Source of the DNA: Augochlora pura
Lineage: Eukaryota; Arthropoda; Insecta; Hymenoptera; Halictidae
DNA: 64,000 nucleotides
Assembly (NCBI RefSeq): GCF_028453695.1
Contig: NC_135774.1
Span: forward strand, 7,564,001 to 7,628,000
Direction: 5' to 3'
Position numbers and translations under genes: made by a program. Positions 1-12,628 of this stretch are shown piece by piece. Position 1 is the first letter of the stretch. Each line of letters begins with the position of its first letter. A model generated the notes under the pieces. That model was not told the DNA's origin, did not search any database, and worked only from the letters and a program-made list of their open reading frames with translations.

Positions 1-224
1 TTAAAGTCACGCGTATTATATAACATTTATGGGATTATTACATTCCGATGACGAAAATATATATTCCCATCTAAAAATACATCAACCAAATTAGACTCAA
101 GAAACGCATGGGCTTGTCGAAGACAAGGAAATTTTCACAATGATCGAATTATTTTATTTACCCCTTTATATTGTATAATGCATTAAGCGTGCATGTAGAG
201 TTATCAGTCCGTAAGTAAAATGAT

Positions 225-356
225 GTTCAAATATTACAACAAATAATTATGTGTTGCCCCTGTGTTCAAATATTAAAGCAAATAATTATACGTTGCGACA
301 ATGTTCAAATATTAAAACAAGTAATTATACGTTGCCGCTATATTCAAATATTAATT
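225..356 (+). repeat. 39-bp minisatellite, about 3.4 copies
   Basis: GTTCAAATATTA recurs at 225, 264, 303 and (as ATTCAAATATTA) 342, each followed by an AAATAATTATACGTTGC-type segment. The 39-bp period is a multiple of three, so an open frame runs through it with a 13-residue repeat (CSNIK..NYTL). That frame is a consequence of the period and is not treated as a gene. Confidence 0.85.
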
Positions 357-661
357 TATTATTAGAGGTTTTATTAACCGAGGAGGATTTTCACATCATA
401 ACTGGCGTTATTCACATTCTGGGTGCGATTTTTCAATTTTTTTAATTTCAATATTTTTCAACGCCTTTGGATCTTCCTTTCTTTAGATCTTAGTTTAAGA
501 AAAGTATCCAACAAATTCTAACTAACATATATATGTTTTGTTCTTGAGTATAATGTTAAAATAGCTAAACTGTATAGCGAGACGAAGTTCAAGATGATAT
601 ACGAGAAAAGTGCTGCCTTGACAGTAGCTTTGTTGTATTTCTACAACTAACCTGAGATTAG

Positions 662-790
662 CCACGTGAACGTCTAGTACTAAGAGTACTTACGTCTGGG
701 TCTAGTACCTGGAATACCCATGTAGGAAGTTAATCTCAAAAGTACTCACGTGGGAGTCTATTGTCAGGAGTACTTGCGTGTAAATTTAGT
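662..790. repeat. Degenerate short repeat with AGTACTYACGTG motif
   Basis: The motifs AGAGTACTTACGTCTGGGTC, AAGTACTCACGTGGGAGTCT and GGAGTACTTGCGTG recur at uneven spacing together with GTCTAGTAC. This is probably a decayed minisatellite. Confidence 0.5.
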
Positions 791-2189
791 AGACTCCAAT
801 CATTGGCAAATTTTCGTATATTTTAATCAATAAATAATAGTTCTTTAATTGGGGGTTCATTAGAAACCCACGTTTGTAGCCTTCGATTAAGTGGCACTTA
901 TTACAGTAGCAGACGTCGTCTTATCAGGCGGTGAATCATCTGAATAAGACTATTTAACAATAAACTGTATTATGAACGTATCTTAAAAATAATAATATAA
1001 GGACAATGTAGCTTTTAAAACAATGTAATGACTAAAAGGCGTGACGTCAAAGGAAGCGAGCAGCGTTCGGCGTTCCGATGGCAACAATTTAAACAACAAC
1101 AATTGGCTAATGGTTTTTGTCTGTTGAAATGGACGAGAGAATTGTTTTGTAAGTCGAGAAGTAAAGGAGTTTAAAAGTTGTCGAGTAGTCGTGTCCTCGG
1201 TTTCAGTATTTGTCTGTTCATTATTCTAGTCTATAGTTTTATAATTCAAACAAACTTATTATTAAATATATTCCTACAACAGTTTTTAAATTGAATCTCT
1301 ACTGTCGTATAATAATGGACTTCTTCCAAATAAGAAGTATGCTTAAAAAATAGGAGGCTAAATTTTATGTTTTATAGGTAATAAGGTATTATGCGCAGAC
1401 TGTATTGTTGTTTACGGTATGGTATTAATGTACGGGTAAAGAAGGCTCTTGTTTATGAGTTAATTGTTAAATGAAACAGTATATTGTCTTTCATACAATG
1501 CTAATGGAATATCGGAAAACCAATTGTAATTTTAATGGGATATAGTTTTGTCAAGCTTCAATACTGTAATAACAAAAATTTGTATTCCTTACTTTATGCG
1601 CGGTTTATATACAGCGGCTCACAAAACTGATCACGTAATTTGGAGCGATATGACTTTTCTAAAGTTAAGCCGAATGACTTATATTTTTTTGAGACGTGAG
1701 AGGGTCAAATTTACCAAGTAACGTTAAGAAAACTTTTCTCAAAAACTTCAATTATTTTAAACGGCGAAACGAAATAAAATATTCACCTTTTTAATTTTTT
1801 CAAGTGAGATTATATTGAAAATGTAAAAAAGTGCATTTTTGAGATCGCGATAAGCTATATACATGCTGAGAATTTTATCGAAACCAGTTTACACCTACGC
1901 AAGCCATAATCATTGACAGATGTAAAAATTACCTACTTGTCCTTGGCTGCTTTTTTAGGAACTTTAAATGTTAATTGCTCATAACAATGCCTTTCATTTG
2001 AATGAAATGTTCAGTACACATATAATTTATATACTTTCATGAAATGTACACATGAATAGCTAAAAATATGAAAGTAATCGAAGAATATTTTCGTTAATAT
2101 TTTCTAAACTGTTGAATATTTTTGATCTAATTTTGTTAGTATACAATGCTTACTAAAATCGCATATAAAATATGCTTTCAAATAGTTTT

Positions 2190-2985
2190 AAGATTATTTA
2201 TAAGTGAAACAGACATACATTTATTTATCAGGTATTTTATATTAGGCAGGGAAAAGTTTAAGATATCCTTTTTGAAGACACTGCTTATATGAGAAGAATA
2301 GAGAATACAAAATTTAAGTTTCTTTTTTGGTTTCCTGTTATTAATTTACAATCAGTATAATTAATAGCACATATTTTATATATCCTGTAAACCTATTGTA
2401 CATCACATTTTCAATGATCACCTCTACCTGTCAGCGATTAGCAATTACTAGATTGCAGAATTTTATGCAAATAAAAATTTTCTCAACGAATTGCAAAAAC
2501 AAAAATTAAATAAAAAATGTACCTGAAACTAATAAATATTTTGAGTTAAAAAACATATGCTAACGCCGTTTCCATGCTCAACTAAACACAAGACAGAGTA
2601 CGAAATTACCATAGTCACTGTAGACGTGTGCGCTAAATACCTGGTTCGCATGTTTACAAATGACGATAGTGTGTTACTCGGTTCGAATCCCAAATTTGAG
2701 GACTTTATTTACTCCTCCATTGGTTTTCGAATTTCAAGCATCTGAAGGTATCTGTCCTAGGCGCATGGTTGTATTCTTTCTTAATCTTCCATGTTACTTT
2801 CATGCATGCGAGAGTAACAATTCGACTAAGCAGTATGGGTTTATTTCGCAACGTATAATGACCAATCTGCTTAATCGGATATGTTTATTTTTGGCGATTA
2901 TGTATCTTACTAAAAATCTATAAAATTAGATCACTGCTCGCGATAATATTTTATTCGGAAATTAATATAAAACTGATTTTCTATT
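2190..2985. repeat. 0.8-kb interspersed repeat, copy A
   Basis: A nearly identical sequence occurs at 9499-10250 and 10251-10960. Landmarks in order are AAGTGAAACAGACATACAT, GGCAGGGAAAAGTTTAAGAT, TGATCACCTCTACCTGTCAG, ATGCTAACGCCGTTTCCATG, GGTTCGAATCCC and CATGCATGCGAGAGTAAC. A 62-codon open frame (2557-2745) is kept in all three copies but matches no family I know, and low overall divergence can explain its survival. GGTTCGAATCC at about 2680 equals the tRNA B-box consensus. Copy A extends furthest at its right end. Confidence 0.85.
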
Positions 2986-3030
2986 TTCGTTTGTTTTGTA
3001 TTGGCTATTTATGGTCGCATTAACCATTAA

Positions 3031-3265
3031 CCCCTTGCCATACTTTACCGAGTCAGTGATGGTGATTTATAATAATAAGCCGTTAGGAATGTTCATCCAT
3101 TCCTTTAAGTAGAAATCAAAATTTTATTTCTTTGTTAGCAATATTTAAACATTCGAGTAGATGTAAGCACGAAATATATATAAAATTCCTTTTTCTTCTG
3201 AGAAATTAGTGCGATTGCAAAAATTCTAATCATAGTAATTATAAGGAAAATAGTACGGCAAGGGG
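3031..3265. mobile_element. Non-autonomous piggyBac MITE related to the complete element
   Basis: A 235-bp non-coding element between TTAA copies (3027-3030 and 3266-3269). The left end, CCCCTTGCCATACTTTACCG then AGTCAG, aligns closely with the left end of the complete piggyBac at 37999, including the start of its first subterminal motif. The right end, read in reverse complement, is CCCCTTGCCGTACTAT. It has no gene, so it could only move with transposase from an element such as the one at 38 kb. Confidence 0.85.
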
Positions 3266-3659
3266 TTAATTTGGGAAACTAGTGACGTTGTGTTTTGATT
3301 TATTGAAACATTAATTTATTGAAACAATGATTTTAACATTGAAAAAATTGAAACAGAATTTTGCTCGTTTCTGAAAGGCGAATGAATTCGAATAATCGTT
3401 TAAAATCGGGTTTTTCAAATCTTCTTTTTAGTCAAATATGCGGATCAGATCGATAACCGGGTCTTCGATTCATTTCAAGTTCCGATTACTCGAAAGTTCA
3501 AGCATTAGAACCCTACTTCGGAGTTGAAATTTCGCAGGCAGGATTTCCTCTTGTCAACTATCGATCTCAACTATCGTAATATTCATTGAAAAAGCTGCAA
3601 GAGTAAAGACCGTCTCATCCGACTAATTCCAGTTAGTTATCTCATCTATAGTGATGCGT

Positions 3660-4185
3660 AATTGATGGAATATATTTTACCTTTATTACATAACCTTAAA
3701 TAACATTTTCAGTGGTCGTTTCTACCTGCCAGTAATAAGCAATTATTAGATTGCAGATCATTATGCAAATAGAAATTTTCTGAATAAATTGCAAGGAAGA
3801 ATAAATTACATAGAATATGCACCTTAAGTTAATAAATATTTAGAAATAATACGAAAAATATTGTGCTATTGTTGACTTAAGTGAGGACAACGCTGATTAC
3901 GAAATTACAAATACTGTAAACGTGCGTCTTAAATACCTGGTTCACATGTTTTGCAGATGACCATAATTTCTCGCTGCTAATCCCGAATTGAGCATTTATA
4001 CGTCTCCATTGATTTTCGAATTTAAGGCTGCATGTAAAATGCTCTTATTTTTATATGGTTTTATTCTTTTCCGATAACTTTCATATTATTTAATGTATGC
4101 GGAGTGTAACATTCTCGGTTACCTAAGAAATTGCGACGTATACGTGATTTGTCAGGAAAGCTGAAAATGATCATTCATGTTTTAG
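3660..4185. repeat. 0.8-kb repeat, diverged copy D
   Basis: An older copy of the same repeat. It shares ACCTGCCAGTAATAAGCAAT-like, AATACCTGGTTCACATG, CTCCATTGATTTTCGAATTT and ATGTATGCGGAGTGTAAC segments with copy A but differs at many positions. The GGTTCGAATCC motif is mutated here and the open frame of the young copies is not kept. Confidence 0.65.
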
Positions 4186-4189
4186 CATA

Positions 4190-5920
4190 CCTCTGTATAA
4201 AATGTATAGTAACTTATTTAGTATGTGAAGTAATGGTTTATGTTTTTGCGTAAACAATTTCGTTCATAAAAGTAAAATCCATTGTCTTAAAATGATCTTT
4301 ACTTTTCATCTATTACCATATATCGTCGTTAAAACGGATAATTTCAGATTTCTTAATCCCGCTCCAGTGATATTGTGCAAAACCTTTTTGCAAAACTTTA
4401 CATGCAACATACGGCTTCTGTAAAATAAACTGATGCGTTCATAAAACATATTCTGTTTTTTAAGTACCGTTGTTACACGCGACCTCGAAACTGCAGGAAG
4501 GGTTGATTTCTGCGAGCACGTGTGCACAGCTTGAAAAAATGAAGAGCAGGAGTGCGTCACTGTAATTTCATTCTTAATCGTGTACGTGGGATCTGAGTCG
4601 GATGGGACGTGAATTGAAGTGCTGTTTTAATTCAAAGAATTGCGCCGGATGTCGACGCAAGGATGGTACAATCCAAAAATGTAAATCCGTAGGAACAATA
4701 AACTGCGAAACTAGAAGAGAGTCTCGTATCTCTGACAGTTTGAGTAGACGGTAGATATTATAATGTTTACAGCGTAACAGTTCATAGCTTTTATAATGCG
4801 ATTACTAGCGTCTTTGAAGCAGAGTTGGGCAAAAACTTATTGAATTAATGATTAACAATTAAGACTGACGTTAAATCACGTTCATGATTAACGATTATGA
4901 TTACTAAATAATTAAGTAATCATAATTAATGAATAAGTTAAGTAATCAAAACAGATGTATTCGTTATTCATAATTAACAGGAAAATCTGGTAGTATAGTA
5001 GTTAATAATAATTCACTACTTAGGGAAAAATTCATTTGAATCGATTCAGACATTTTAACATATTCCACGCTGTTGCGCGGTGCGTTACAGTGTCGACCGT
5101 AGTTGATGACGATTGAATAACGCGCCTACCTCGCGATAAATTAATATGTTGAGGATGTATTTGAGGGTGAACTGAGATGGAACAAGGTGCCGTATTTAAA
5201 CAAGGTTTAATAATAAAAAGACGAACAACTTATCACAAACTATAACAACTATGTACAAAATGTCGGTTGTCGGACTAGATGAGAAGTTACCGAGTACAAA
5301 GTGGAAAGTAAAGGTAGGTACGCTTCTCATCCTCCGATTACGCCTTCGTATGTAAATGGCGTGGGTGGAGTTGGTATTTCATTGGCTACTTAAATTATGT
5401 TAAAACCAATGAATATTAGAACGATGGCCAAGAAGAGGGGACAGCAGAAATCTGAGAATTCACAGATTTTCATTGTCTTTAGCGTAGCTGTCGCTGGCCG
5501 TACCCCTGCTCATGGCCGCATCTGGTATCGGTTGTCGAGGGCCCGAGAGCTTCGAAACGGTATTATAAAGAATCTACCTGGGGGTCGTTATAAACTTAAT
5601 TACATAGGCCGCTCGCGACGCGACACACGCAATCATTGATTAATTTTATTGTCGAATCAGCACGCGTTGTGTTGCAACGCAACATGTGAATTATACTTGT
5701 TTGTTTAAGTTATACATTGTAACGAGCGCTAACGAGGAACTAAGCACGCGTCAACAAATCGGGGACCCCATGTGCTCGTCCACGGAATTACAGGGAACGT
5801 GTCTATCTCCCAGTGCGGTGGATTTAACTGTGAAACATGTTGATCCAAATGTAACAATAATAATCGTTAACAGACATTCACCAAGGTTTCAAGATTTATT
5901 ACAATTCGAACCAAACTTAT
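4190..5920. other. Non-coding stretch with a GC-richer segment
   Basis: About 4820-4990 is a degenerate AT-rich stretch with repeated TAATTAAGTAATCATAATTA-type words. About 5386-5640 is GC-richer and open for 80 codons, but the frame has no recognisable features. No gene is supported. Confidence 0.4.
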
Positions 5921-6915
5921 ACAGGGTGTGGCACGTAATCATCACCGCGATTTTCCAAAGACTTTTGACAGTCTGACAAAAAAATATCTCGAATAAGTTT
6001 ATCATAAGTTAATCAGTATTATTCATCAGCTATATATTGTAATACAACAAATTGCAAAAATTCAAGGTTATGTTATTTTTAACTCACCTTAATTTCCTTA
6101 AATTACACTCTATCTTTTTGATTTCCTAAGACTATTGCTAATGACAAAATGAATTCGATGAGCTACTAGATTATAGTCTTCAGATAGCCTTGACTTTAGC
6201 AATTTAGGATTGATCAATAAAAGCGTTAATATCGAAAGCTACTTTATTTCAATCAATTCACAATAAATGGTCGAAGTGTAGTTCATTTATATATCAAGAT
6301 TTGTTAGAAAATTTTCGATACATTAGTCGTCATTCATAAATCTGCATAGAAACTCTTCTGTAAAATATAAAAGTGCGTCCCTTAAAAAATAAAAGTTAAG
6401 ATAAAAGTTTACGTGATTTTATAAAATATACAAAATCAAATTTTTTCATTTTCAATTACCTCTGACTGTACTATAAGTTTCCAACAATCAAAAACATTCT
6501 TCCCTTTCTAAATCCTTCAGAACTGTAACATAATTTTCATCATAATTTCACCATAAAAGTTTCGCAATTTTTCGACCTCTCAGATACCTCGTGAAAATAA
6601 ATCGGATTCAAGCGTGGCCAGCCAGTGAATGAATCTCGTAAGTTCGAGTCGATTCTCGTTGATCTCTCTTCTTGCTGGAAGCGTACGCGTCTAACTCCGT
6701 TAGGATGCTATTTAAAGAGCAAGCATCGCCTCGGTTCGAAGACCGCGCGATCTTTCTACATTGAAATATTAACGAACTGTCCTTAAAGTGAACTCCGAAA
6801 GCCTCGGGGCCCCTCGACCGTCTTTGTGCTTGTTAACAGCAGTTTACAATGGGCAACGAACGTTTGATGAAAACATTACTAACGAGGGAAGACTCCGAGC
6901 AATTCAATAAATCGA

Positions 6916-6930
6916 CCCCCCCCCCCCCCC
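6916..6930 (+). repeat. Poly-C run (15 C)
   Basis: An uninterrupted run of 15 C between ATCGA and TCCG, in otherwise mixed sequence. Length variation between individuals or sequencing slippage is likely here. Confidence 0.95.
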
Positions 6931-7064
6931 TCCGTAAGTCAATCCCCTTCTGTTTAGGAGCAACTTTAATTACAGGAGGACACAAGTACACTCAACTTGA
7001 AATTAATCAATAGTAATGAAACCGGCACGGCAAGGACATCGCGGACCAAGAAACGTAGTATGTA

Positions 7065-7746
7065 CGGGGTGACCTATTTAAATCGATCGAGTCGACAAAC
7101 TTTGAAACCGTCGATGATACTAAAAAATGTTCCAAACGAAAGCTGAATAGTTTTCAGGGTTGGTATTATATAAGATGATATTAATAACATTTTCACAGGT
7201 AAACTTGTTAAGATTTTTATTTGTTGTTAAGAATTTTATTTTTTAAAAAGGAACTATATTTTTATTATATTAGTCACTTTAGTTAGTCATTCTCTTCATA
7301 AAAATACTCAGATGTTTATTGCGAAAAATCATTGATTTAAAAAATAAGCTTTCTGTAGTAATGCATAATCTTAGCAGTCGCTTATCTAAAATCGATGTTG
7401 CAAAATACAACTTTCAGTCAAAATGCGAAGATTTACTCTTTAAAATGTCTAAAAGATAGGTCTTTAAAATATAGTCAAATTAAAATATCTTCAAAAGCAA
7501 TGATTCCTCGCAATAAACGCCTTCGTATTTTTACGGAGAGAATGCCAAGCTGAATCGACTAATATAATAAAAGATATATGGCTCCATTTAAAGAAAATAA
7601 AGTCGATATTCTTATTAAAAAAATCTTATTAATGTCAGATTACGTGGTCCCGAAAACCATTCAAATTTCGTTATATAAATATTTTTTAATATCATCGAAA
7701 ATTTCGAAGATATGTTTCACTGTATCGATTTAAATGCGTCACCCTG
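7065..7746. mobile_element. Long foldback MITE with TA target site
   Basis: A 682-bp element flanked by TA. The left end CGGGGTGACCTATTTAAATC (continuing GATCGAG) matches the reverse complement of the right end, CAGGGTGACGCATTTAAATC (continuing GATACAG). Complementarity continues inside: the TCATTCTCTTCATAAAAATA region near 7290 pairs with TATTTTTACGGAGAGAATG near 7528. There is no open frame of note. It is Tc1/mariner-like by its ends and TA duplication. Confidence 0.75.
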
Positions 7747-8182
7747 TACATCTATCTCGCTACAATTTCGCTCGTAGCAATCTGTTGGAAACTTTTCAAG
7801 CGGATAAGGGCGGGAATCATACTGGCGGGTGATTTTGAAGCGCTCGTGAGATAGAATGTACCACTTTGATTAACAAATCAGTCGCGGGATAGGACTAAGT
7901 AGTAACTAACAGTCAATTAATAGTCAACTAATAGTAGAGCAGTGATCCGAGCAAGTGTTGATCAATTGATGCAAATTCGAGGAAATATAGAATGATGTGG
8001 GAAGAGTAAAGAAATGTTACAGTGAGCAACTGTAATATTCGGACATTTTATTTATTTACAGGCACTATACGCCGATCATTTAGCCAATGTAGAAGTTATT
8101 CCGTTTTAAAAGGTGTATGAATAGATATACTATAGCTATAGGTTTATTCTCTCATAGCTTAGACGTAATTTAATGATTTTAA

Positions 8183-8413
8183 CCCTTCGCATTTTTATCA
8201 AATTTAATTATGTTCAGAAAATTGTTCAGAGCTATTAACTGTTGCATGAGTCATAGTACTTCCATTTTATACAACTTGCAGCATTTTATACATTATAGAC
8301 AATTGCATTTTGTGACTTATGCAACAGTTAATATCTCTGAACCATTTTCTGACTGTGTATAATGTGAACAAATATTTTGGATTACCAGTTATAATGCATC
8401 CAACTGCAAAGGG
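8183..8413. mobile_element. TTAA-flanked MITE with internal inverted repeat
   Basis: A 231-bp element between TTAA sites (8179-8182 and 8414-8417), with ends CCCTTCGCA and, in reverse complement, CCCTTTGCA. Inside, two arms of about 40 bp (8216-8256 and 8310-8352) are complementary around CAGAGCTATTAACTGTTGCA, so a single strand can fold back. It is piggyBac-like by its target site, with no coding capacity. Confidence 0.75.
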
Positions 8414-8689
8414 TTAAATTTATTAGCATATGTTCCAACCATGCTCGTCCTTCGGTCATCAATAACTTATCTTTTTATTTGTTATAATGTAGCATATAAT
8501 TACAATGTACACATTATTCTTGTATTCGACAAATTTTAAATAACGAATAAATGAAGTTTATTTCTTATTCGAGAATAACTTTATTAACAAATCGTTAAAC
8601 TAATACGTCAATATTTTATTCGTTATTCTCGACAACGTGTGCTTAATACTGATCCATAGTATATACCAGAAAAAGTAATTAACTATTTA

Positions 8690-9260
8690 TGAAACGACTA
8701 TAAACTATTGCCTCGTATTGGAAAACATTAGCCTAAACTCGGTGACAACAGGTGAAAATGGGCAGCACGGTGAGCATGACGATAGCTGCGAATCATTTAG
8801 CAGACACGTGAATTGACGAATTAATTTCGCATAATCGCCGCCTGAATGCGCGAAATTGAAATGAATTGAGTTAGACGCTAATTGCATTGACATCTTCAGG
8901 TCTACGTGTATTCGTCGCGTTGGCCAATGCTGAACTGGACGTTTAAGTGGCTCAGGCCGGCGTGAAAATGAAAGTTGCTACCTCGTTCGGGGGCAAGTTG
9001 TCGTTTTGCAGGCAAACATAGTACGCTATGTTCGGCACGAGGTGACGCAAGCCATTATTTTTGTGGCTTGTTGCGCTCGTGGGCGACTGAGTTCCCGACT
9101 TATTTTCAATTCGTCCCCCTACCCTCGTTCCCGTTCGATCTCAATTGATTCCGCGGACGAAAACTGGAACACAATACGTGTACGTAAACACAACATTCCA
9201 CGCTTCCAATTAGTTCGTTTAATTATTTATCCATACTGGCGAGAAACGTCACTCGATTCG
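8690..9260. other. GC- and CpG-richer island, function unknown
   Basis: Composition rises clearly against the flanks, and short frames are open on both strands. None shows a domain or convincing splice sites. A conserved non-coding element or untranslated exon is possible. Confidence 0.3.
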
Positions 9261-9498
9261 ATGTGACCGATTGATTGAACTAGTGTTTATCCTGTCTTTT
9301 ATTGTTTTCGACATATTAATAAACAAAATATCGCACACATTAAACTGTAATATCTCTTTCTGTCTTTAAAATTATAATTGATATGTTGATTTATATTTGT
9401 CAATGAAGTGAAAAAATTTACACTTTTTATATATAAGAAAATGCTTTAAAAGATGTTTGTACATAATATCATACGTGAAGTAATTTATCTTATTATTT

Positions 9499-10250
9499 AA
9501 GATTATTTATAAGTGAAACAGACATACATTAATTTATCAGGTATTTTATATTAGGCAGGGAAAAGTTTAAGATATGCTTTTTGAAGACACTGCTTATATG
9601 AGAAGAATAGAGAATACAAAATTTAAGTTTCTTTTTTGGTTTTCTGTTATTAATTTAGAATCGGTATAATTAATAGCATATAATTTATATATCCTGTAAA
9701 CCTATACATCACATTTTCAATGATCACCTCTACCTGTCAGTGATTAGCAATTACTAGATTGTAGAATTTTATGCAAGAAAAAATTTTCTCAACGAATTTC
9801 AAAAAACAAAAGTTAAATAAAAAATGTACCTGAAAGCTAATAAATATTTTAAGTTAATAAAAATATATGCTAACGCCGTTTCCATGCTCAACTAAACACA
9901 AGACTGACTACGAAATTACAATAGTCACTGTAGACGTGTGCGCTAAATACCTAGTTCACATGTTTACAAATGACGATAGTGTGTTACTCGGTTCGAATCC
10001 CAAATTTGAGGACTTTATTTACTCCTCCATTGGTTTTCGAATTTCAAGCATCTGAAGGTATCTGTCCTAGGCGCATGGTTGTATTCTTTCGTAATCTTCC
10101 ATGTTACTTTCATGCATGCGAGAGTAACATTTCGACTGACCAGTATGGTAAGTTTCGCACCGTATAACCACCAAACTGGTTGGTCGGATATGTTCATTTT
10201 TGGCGATTATGTATCTTACAAAAAATCTGTACAAATTAGGACATTTCTCG
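9499..10250. repeat. 0.8-kb repeat, copy B (tandem with C)
   Basis: It is homologous to 2190-2985 from the AAGATTATTTATAAGTGAAA start. It stops abruptly at TTTCTCGC, where copy C begins at its CAGGGAAAAGTTTAAG landmark. The junction at 10250/10251 therefore joins the inside of one copy to the inside of the next in head-to-tail order. Confidence 0.85.
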
Positions 10251-10960
10251 CAGGGAAAAGTTTAAGATATACTTTTTGAAGACACAGCTTATATGAGAAG
10301 AATAGAGAATACAAAAAAGTTTCTTTTTTGGTTTTCTGTTATTAATTTAGAATCAGCATAATTAATAGCATATATTTTATATATGCTACAAACCTACATC
10401 ACATTTTCAAAGATCACTTCTACCTGTCAGTGATTCTCAACGAATTTCAAAAAACAAAAGTTAAATAAAAAATGTACCTGAAAGCTAATAAATATTTTGA
10501 GTTAATAAAAATATATGCTAACGCCGTTTCCATGCTCAACTAAACACAAGACTGAGTACGAAATTACCATAGTCACTGTAGACGTGTGCGCTAAATACCT
10601 GGTTCGCATGTTTACAAATGACGATAGTGTGTTACTCGGTTCGAATCCCAGATTTGAGGACTTTATTTACTCCTCCATTGGTTTTCGAATTTCAAGCATC
10701 TGAAGGTATCTGTCCTAGGCGCGCATGGTTGTATTCTTTCTTAATCTTCCATGTTACTTTCATGCATGCGAGAGTAACAATTCGACTAAGCAGTTTATAG
10801 GTTTGTTTCGCAACGTATAATGACCAATCTGCTTATTCGAATATGTTCATTTTTGGCGATTATGTATCTTACTAAAAATCTATAAAATTAGATCACTGCT
10901 CGCGATAATATTTTATCCGGAAATTAATATAAAACTGGTTTAATATTTTTGTTTGTTTAC
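10251..10960. repeat. 0.8-kb repeat, copy C (tandem with B)
   Basis: It lacks the first 57 bp or so of the unit and has a small internal deletion after CTGTCAGTGATT. It keeps the right end shared with copy A (ACTGCTCGCGATAATATTTT and beyond), so C and A extend further than B. Confidence 0.85.
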
Positions 10961-12026
10961 ATTGGTCGTATTGTTTGTTTATATTAACACTAATTTCAGG
11001 TTGCTAGAAATAAATCTGATTATCATAAGAATTACTGACATCGACGTAAAAAAGTAATCAATTTAGCCTTGAATTACCTGAACACGTTATAATTAATTAA
11101 ATTAATACATAGAATTAAACATCTACTAAGTCACAATAAATTCTAAGAACTATATTATAATATATGGTTTTCAGTTGCTAATGAAATATGTTTTAATTAT
11201 TCTTTAATTGTTCTTTATATGTTACGGTGTATCTATTACTGATATCATTATGGTCATTACATCTACGCAATACATATTATCATTTAAACAAGTTTATGTA
11301 CAGAAAAATTACTTGCAACAATTTTAATTAAACATTGTATTAGTACCTTTTATCGTTTTTTTGTTCTTTGAATATATAGACACGATGCTCCGACAATTTG
11401 CTTCTAAATTAATGGATTTTTAATCTTCATATTACGTGCATGTACCCTGTGAATGAATATTATACACAATATATTGCCACATATTACATATACGAATATG
11501 TACGAATACGAAATATAAGTTTCGTCTTTGTTTGCTGTTATTAATTTGTTATTGGTAATTCAGAATTCAGAGGTATTTTTTGTTAGTTAACTTTAATTAT
11601 TTTTTGTAACAAGTTGCTAAAACTCACTTATTAGCGCATCATTTATTGGACGCACTACAGTATTATAAATTCGTCAAAAGACTGGATCGCAATGTTAAAT
11701 CGCCATATTTTTTAAGTTAGTTGCCTTGAAATTTAGTTTTCTTATAATGTATTATATTTCCAAAAGTGCTTTGTTTTTTACGTAATTCGATGAGAAAACA
11801 GTCTTAATTGTGAAAGATTCAGTGTTTAACGTTAAAGCGTAATGGGTAACATAATACGAACCCTTAGACTCAAAGATTTCGTGTATCTCGGGTATCGTGG
11901 GTCTCAAATAATTGTTAATCTGAGATTTAGTCGCCCAAAGCACGTGGCAAGTCTAAAATTAACACAAGTAATATTGTAACCAAAAGGAAATAAGCAAAGC
12001 AATTCCTGTGTGTAATAATTAATTAA

Positions 12027-12075
12027 CCCTTTGCATTCGATGCCGTTCTACCTATAATTTCAACACTGTTTCCCC
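12027..12075. mobile_element. Left-end fragment of a TTAA MITE
   Basis: TTAACCCTTTGCATTCGATG resembles the left end of the elements at 24371 and 50915. No matching right end was found before the foldback element at 12231, so this is a truncated or interrupted copy. Confidence 0.45.
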
Positions 12076-12230
12076 AAAATCATTGGAATTTATCTTATTG
12101 AAATAATTAAAGGATTATTTGTTGCAGTTCATATTCTGTCAAATGAACTAAGCCACAGTTTATGGTCGGTAGGAAAAAAAACAGTGTTTGCAAATAGATT
12201 ATAAAATATACAAATTGGAGATAATTTATA

Positions 12231-12520
12231 TACAGGGTGTCCCAAATGTCATTTGCTATCGGGAAATGAGGGGTTCTTGAGGTCATTTGAAGTAATTTTT
12301 TTTTACGAAAATTCAATCTGCAGCTGTTTTAAAGAGTTATTAACGAAAAACTGTGGCCAATGAGAGACAAGTTTGAATGGAGGCTCGTTCACTCATTAGC
12401 CCGGCCGATTAGCGTCAGACGAGCTCGTCTCCCATTGGTCGGTGTTTTTCGTTAATAATTTGTCAACGACACTTCCGAGAAAATTTTTCTAAAGGAAGAA
12501 ATTATTTCAAATGACGTCAG
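12231..12520. mobile_element. Foldback MITE copy, CAGGGTGTCCC family (right end lost)
   Basis: It begins TACAGGGTGTCCCAAATGTC and holds the family core: ...GTTATTAACGAAAAACTGTG-GCCAATGAGAG on the left arm and ATTGGTCGG-TTTTTCGTTAATAA on the right arm. The right terminus is missing after about 12520. Confidence 0.72.
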
Positions 12521-12628
12521 GCAGGTCACGTGAAGGTTATGTTACTATAGGTCTTTGGATTCGTCTTGATATTAGCTGTCACGATATAATAATAGAAATA
12601 TGTAATATCCTTTTCTAACTGAAATATA

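Noticed and set aside
2629..2692. A functional tRNA gene suggested by GGTTCGAATCC.
   Set aside because: No acceptor-stem pairing or cloverleaf can be drawn around it, and the motif is part of a repeat.
5148..5640. A solo LTR beginning TGTTGAGG and ending CA.
   Set aside because: No target-site duplication was found and no second copy or primer-binding site is visible.
5919..5990. A Tc1/mariner-like element starting TATACAGGGTGTGGCACG.
   Set aside because: No inverted partner end could be located downstream, so it may only be a chance match or a lone end.
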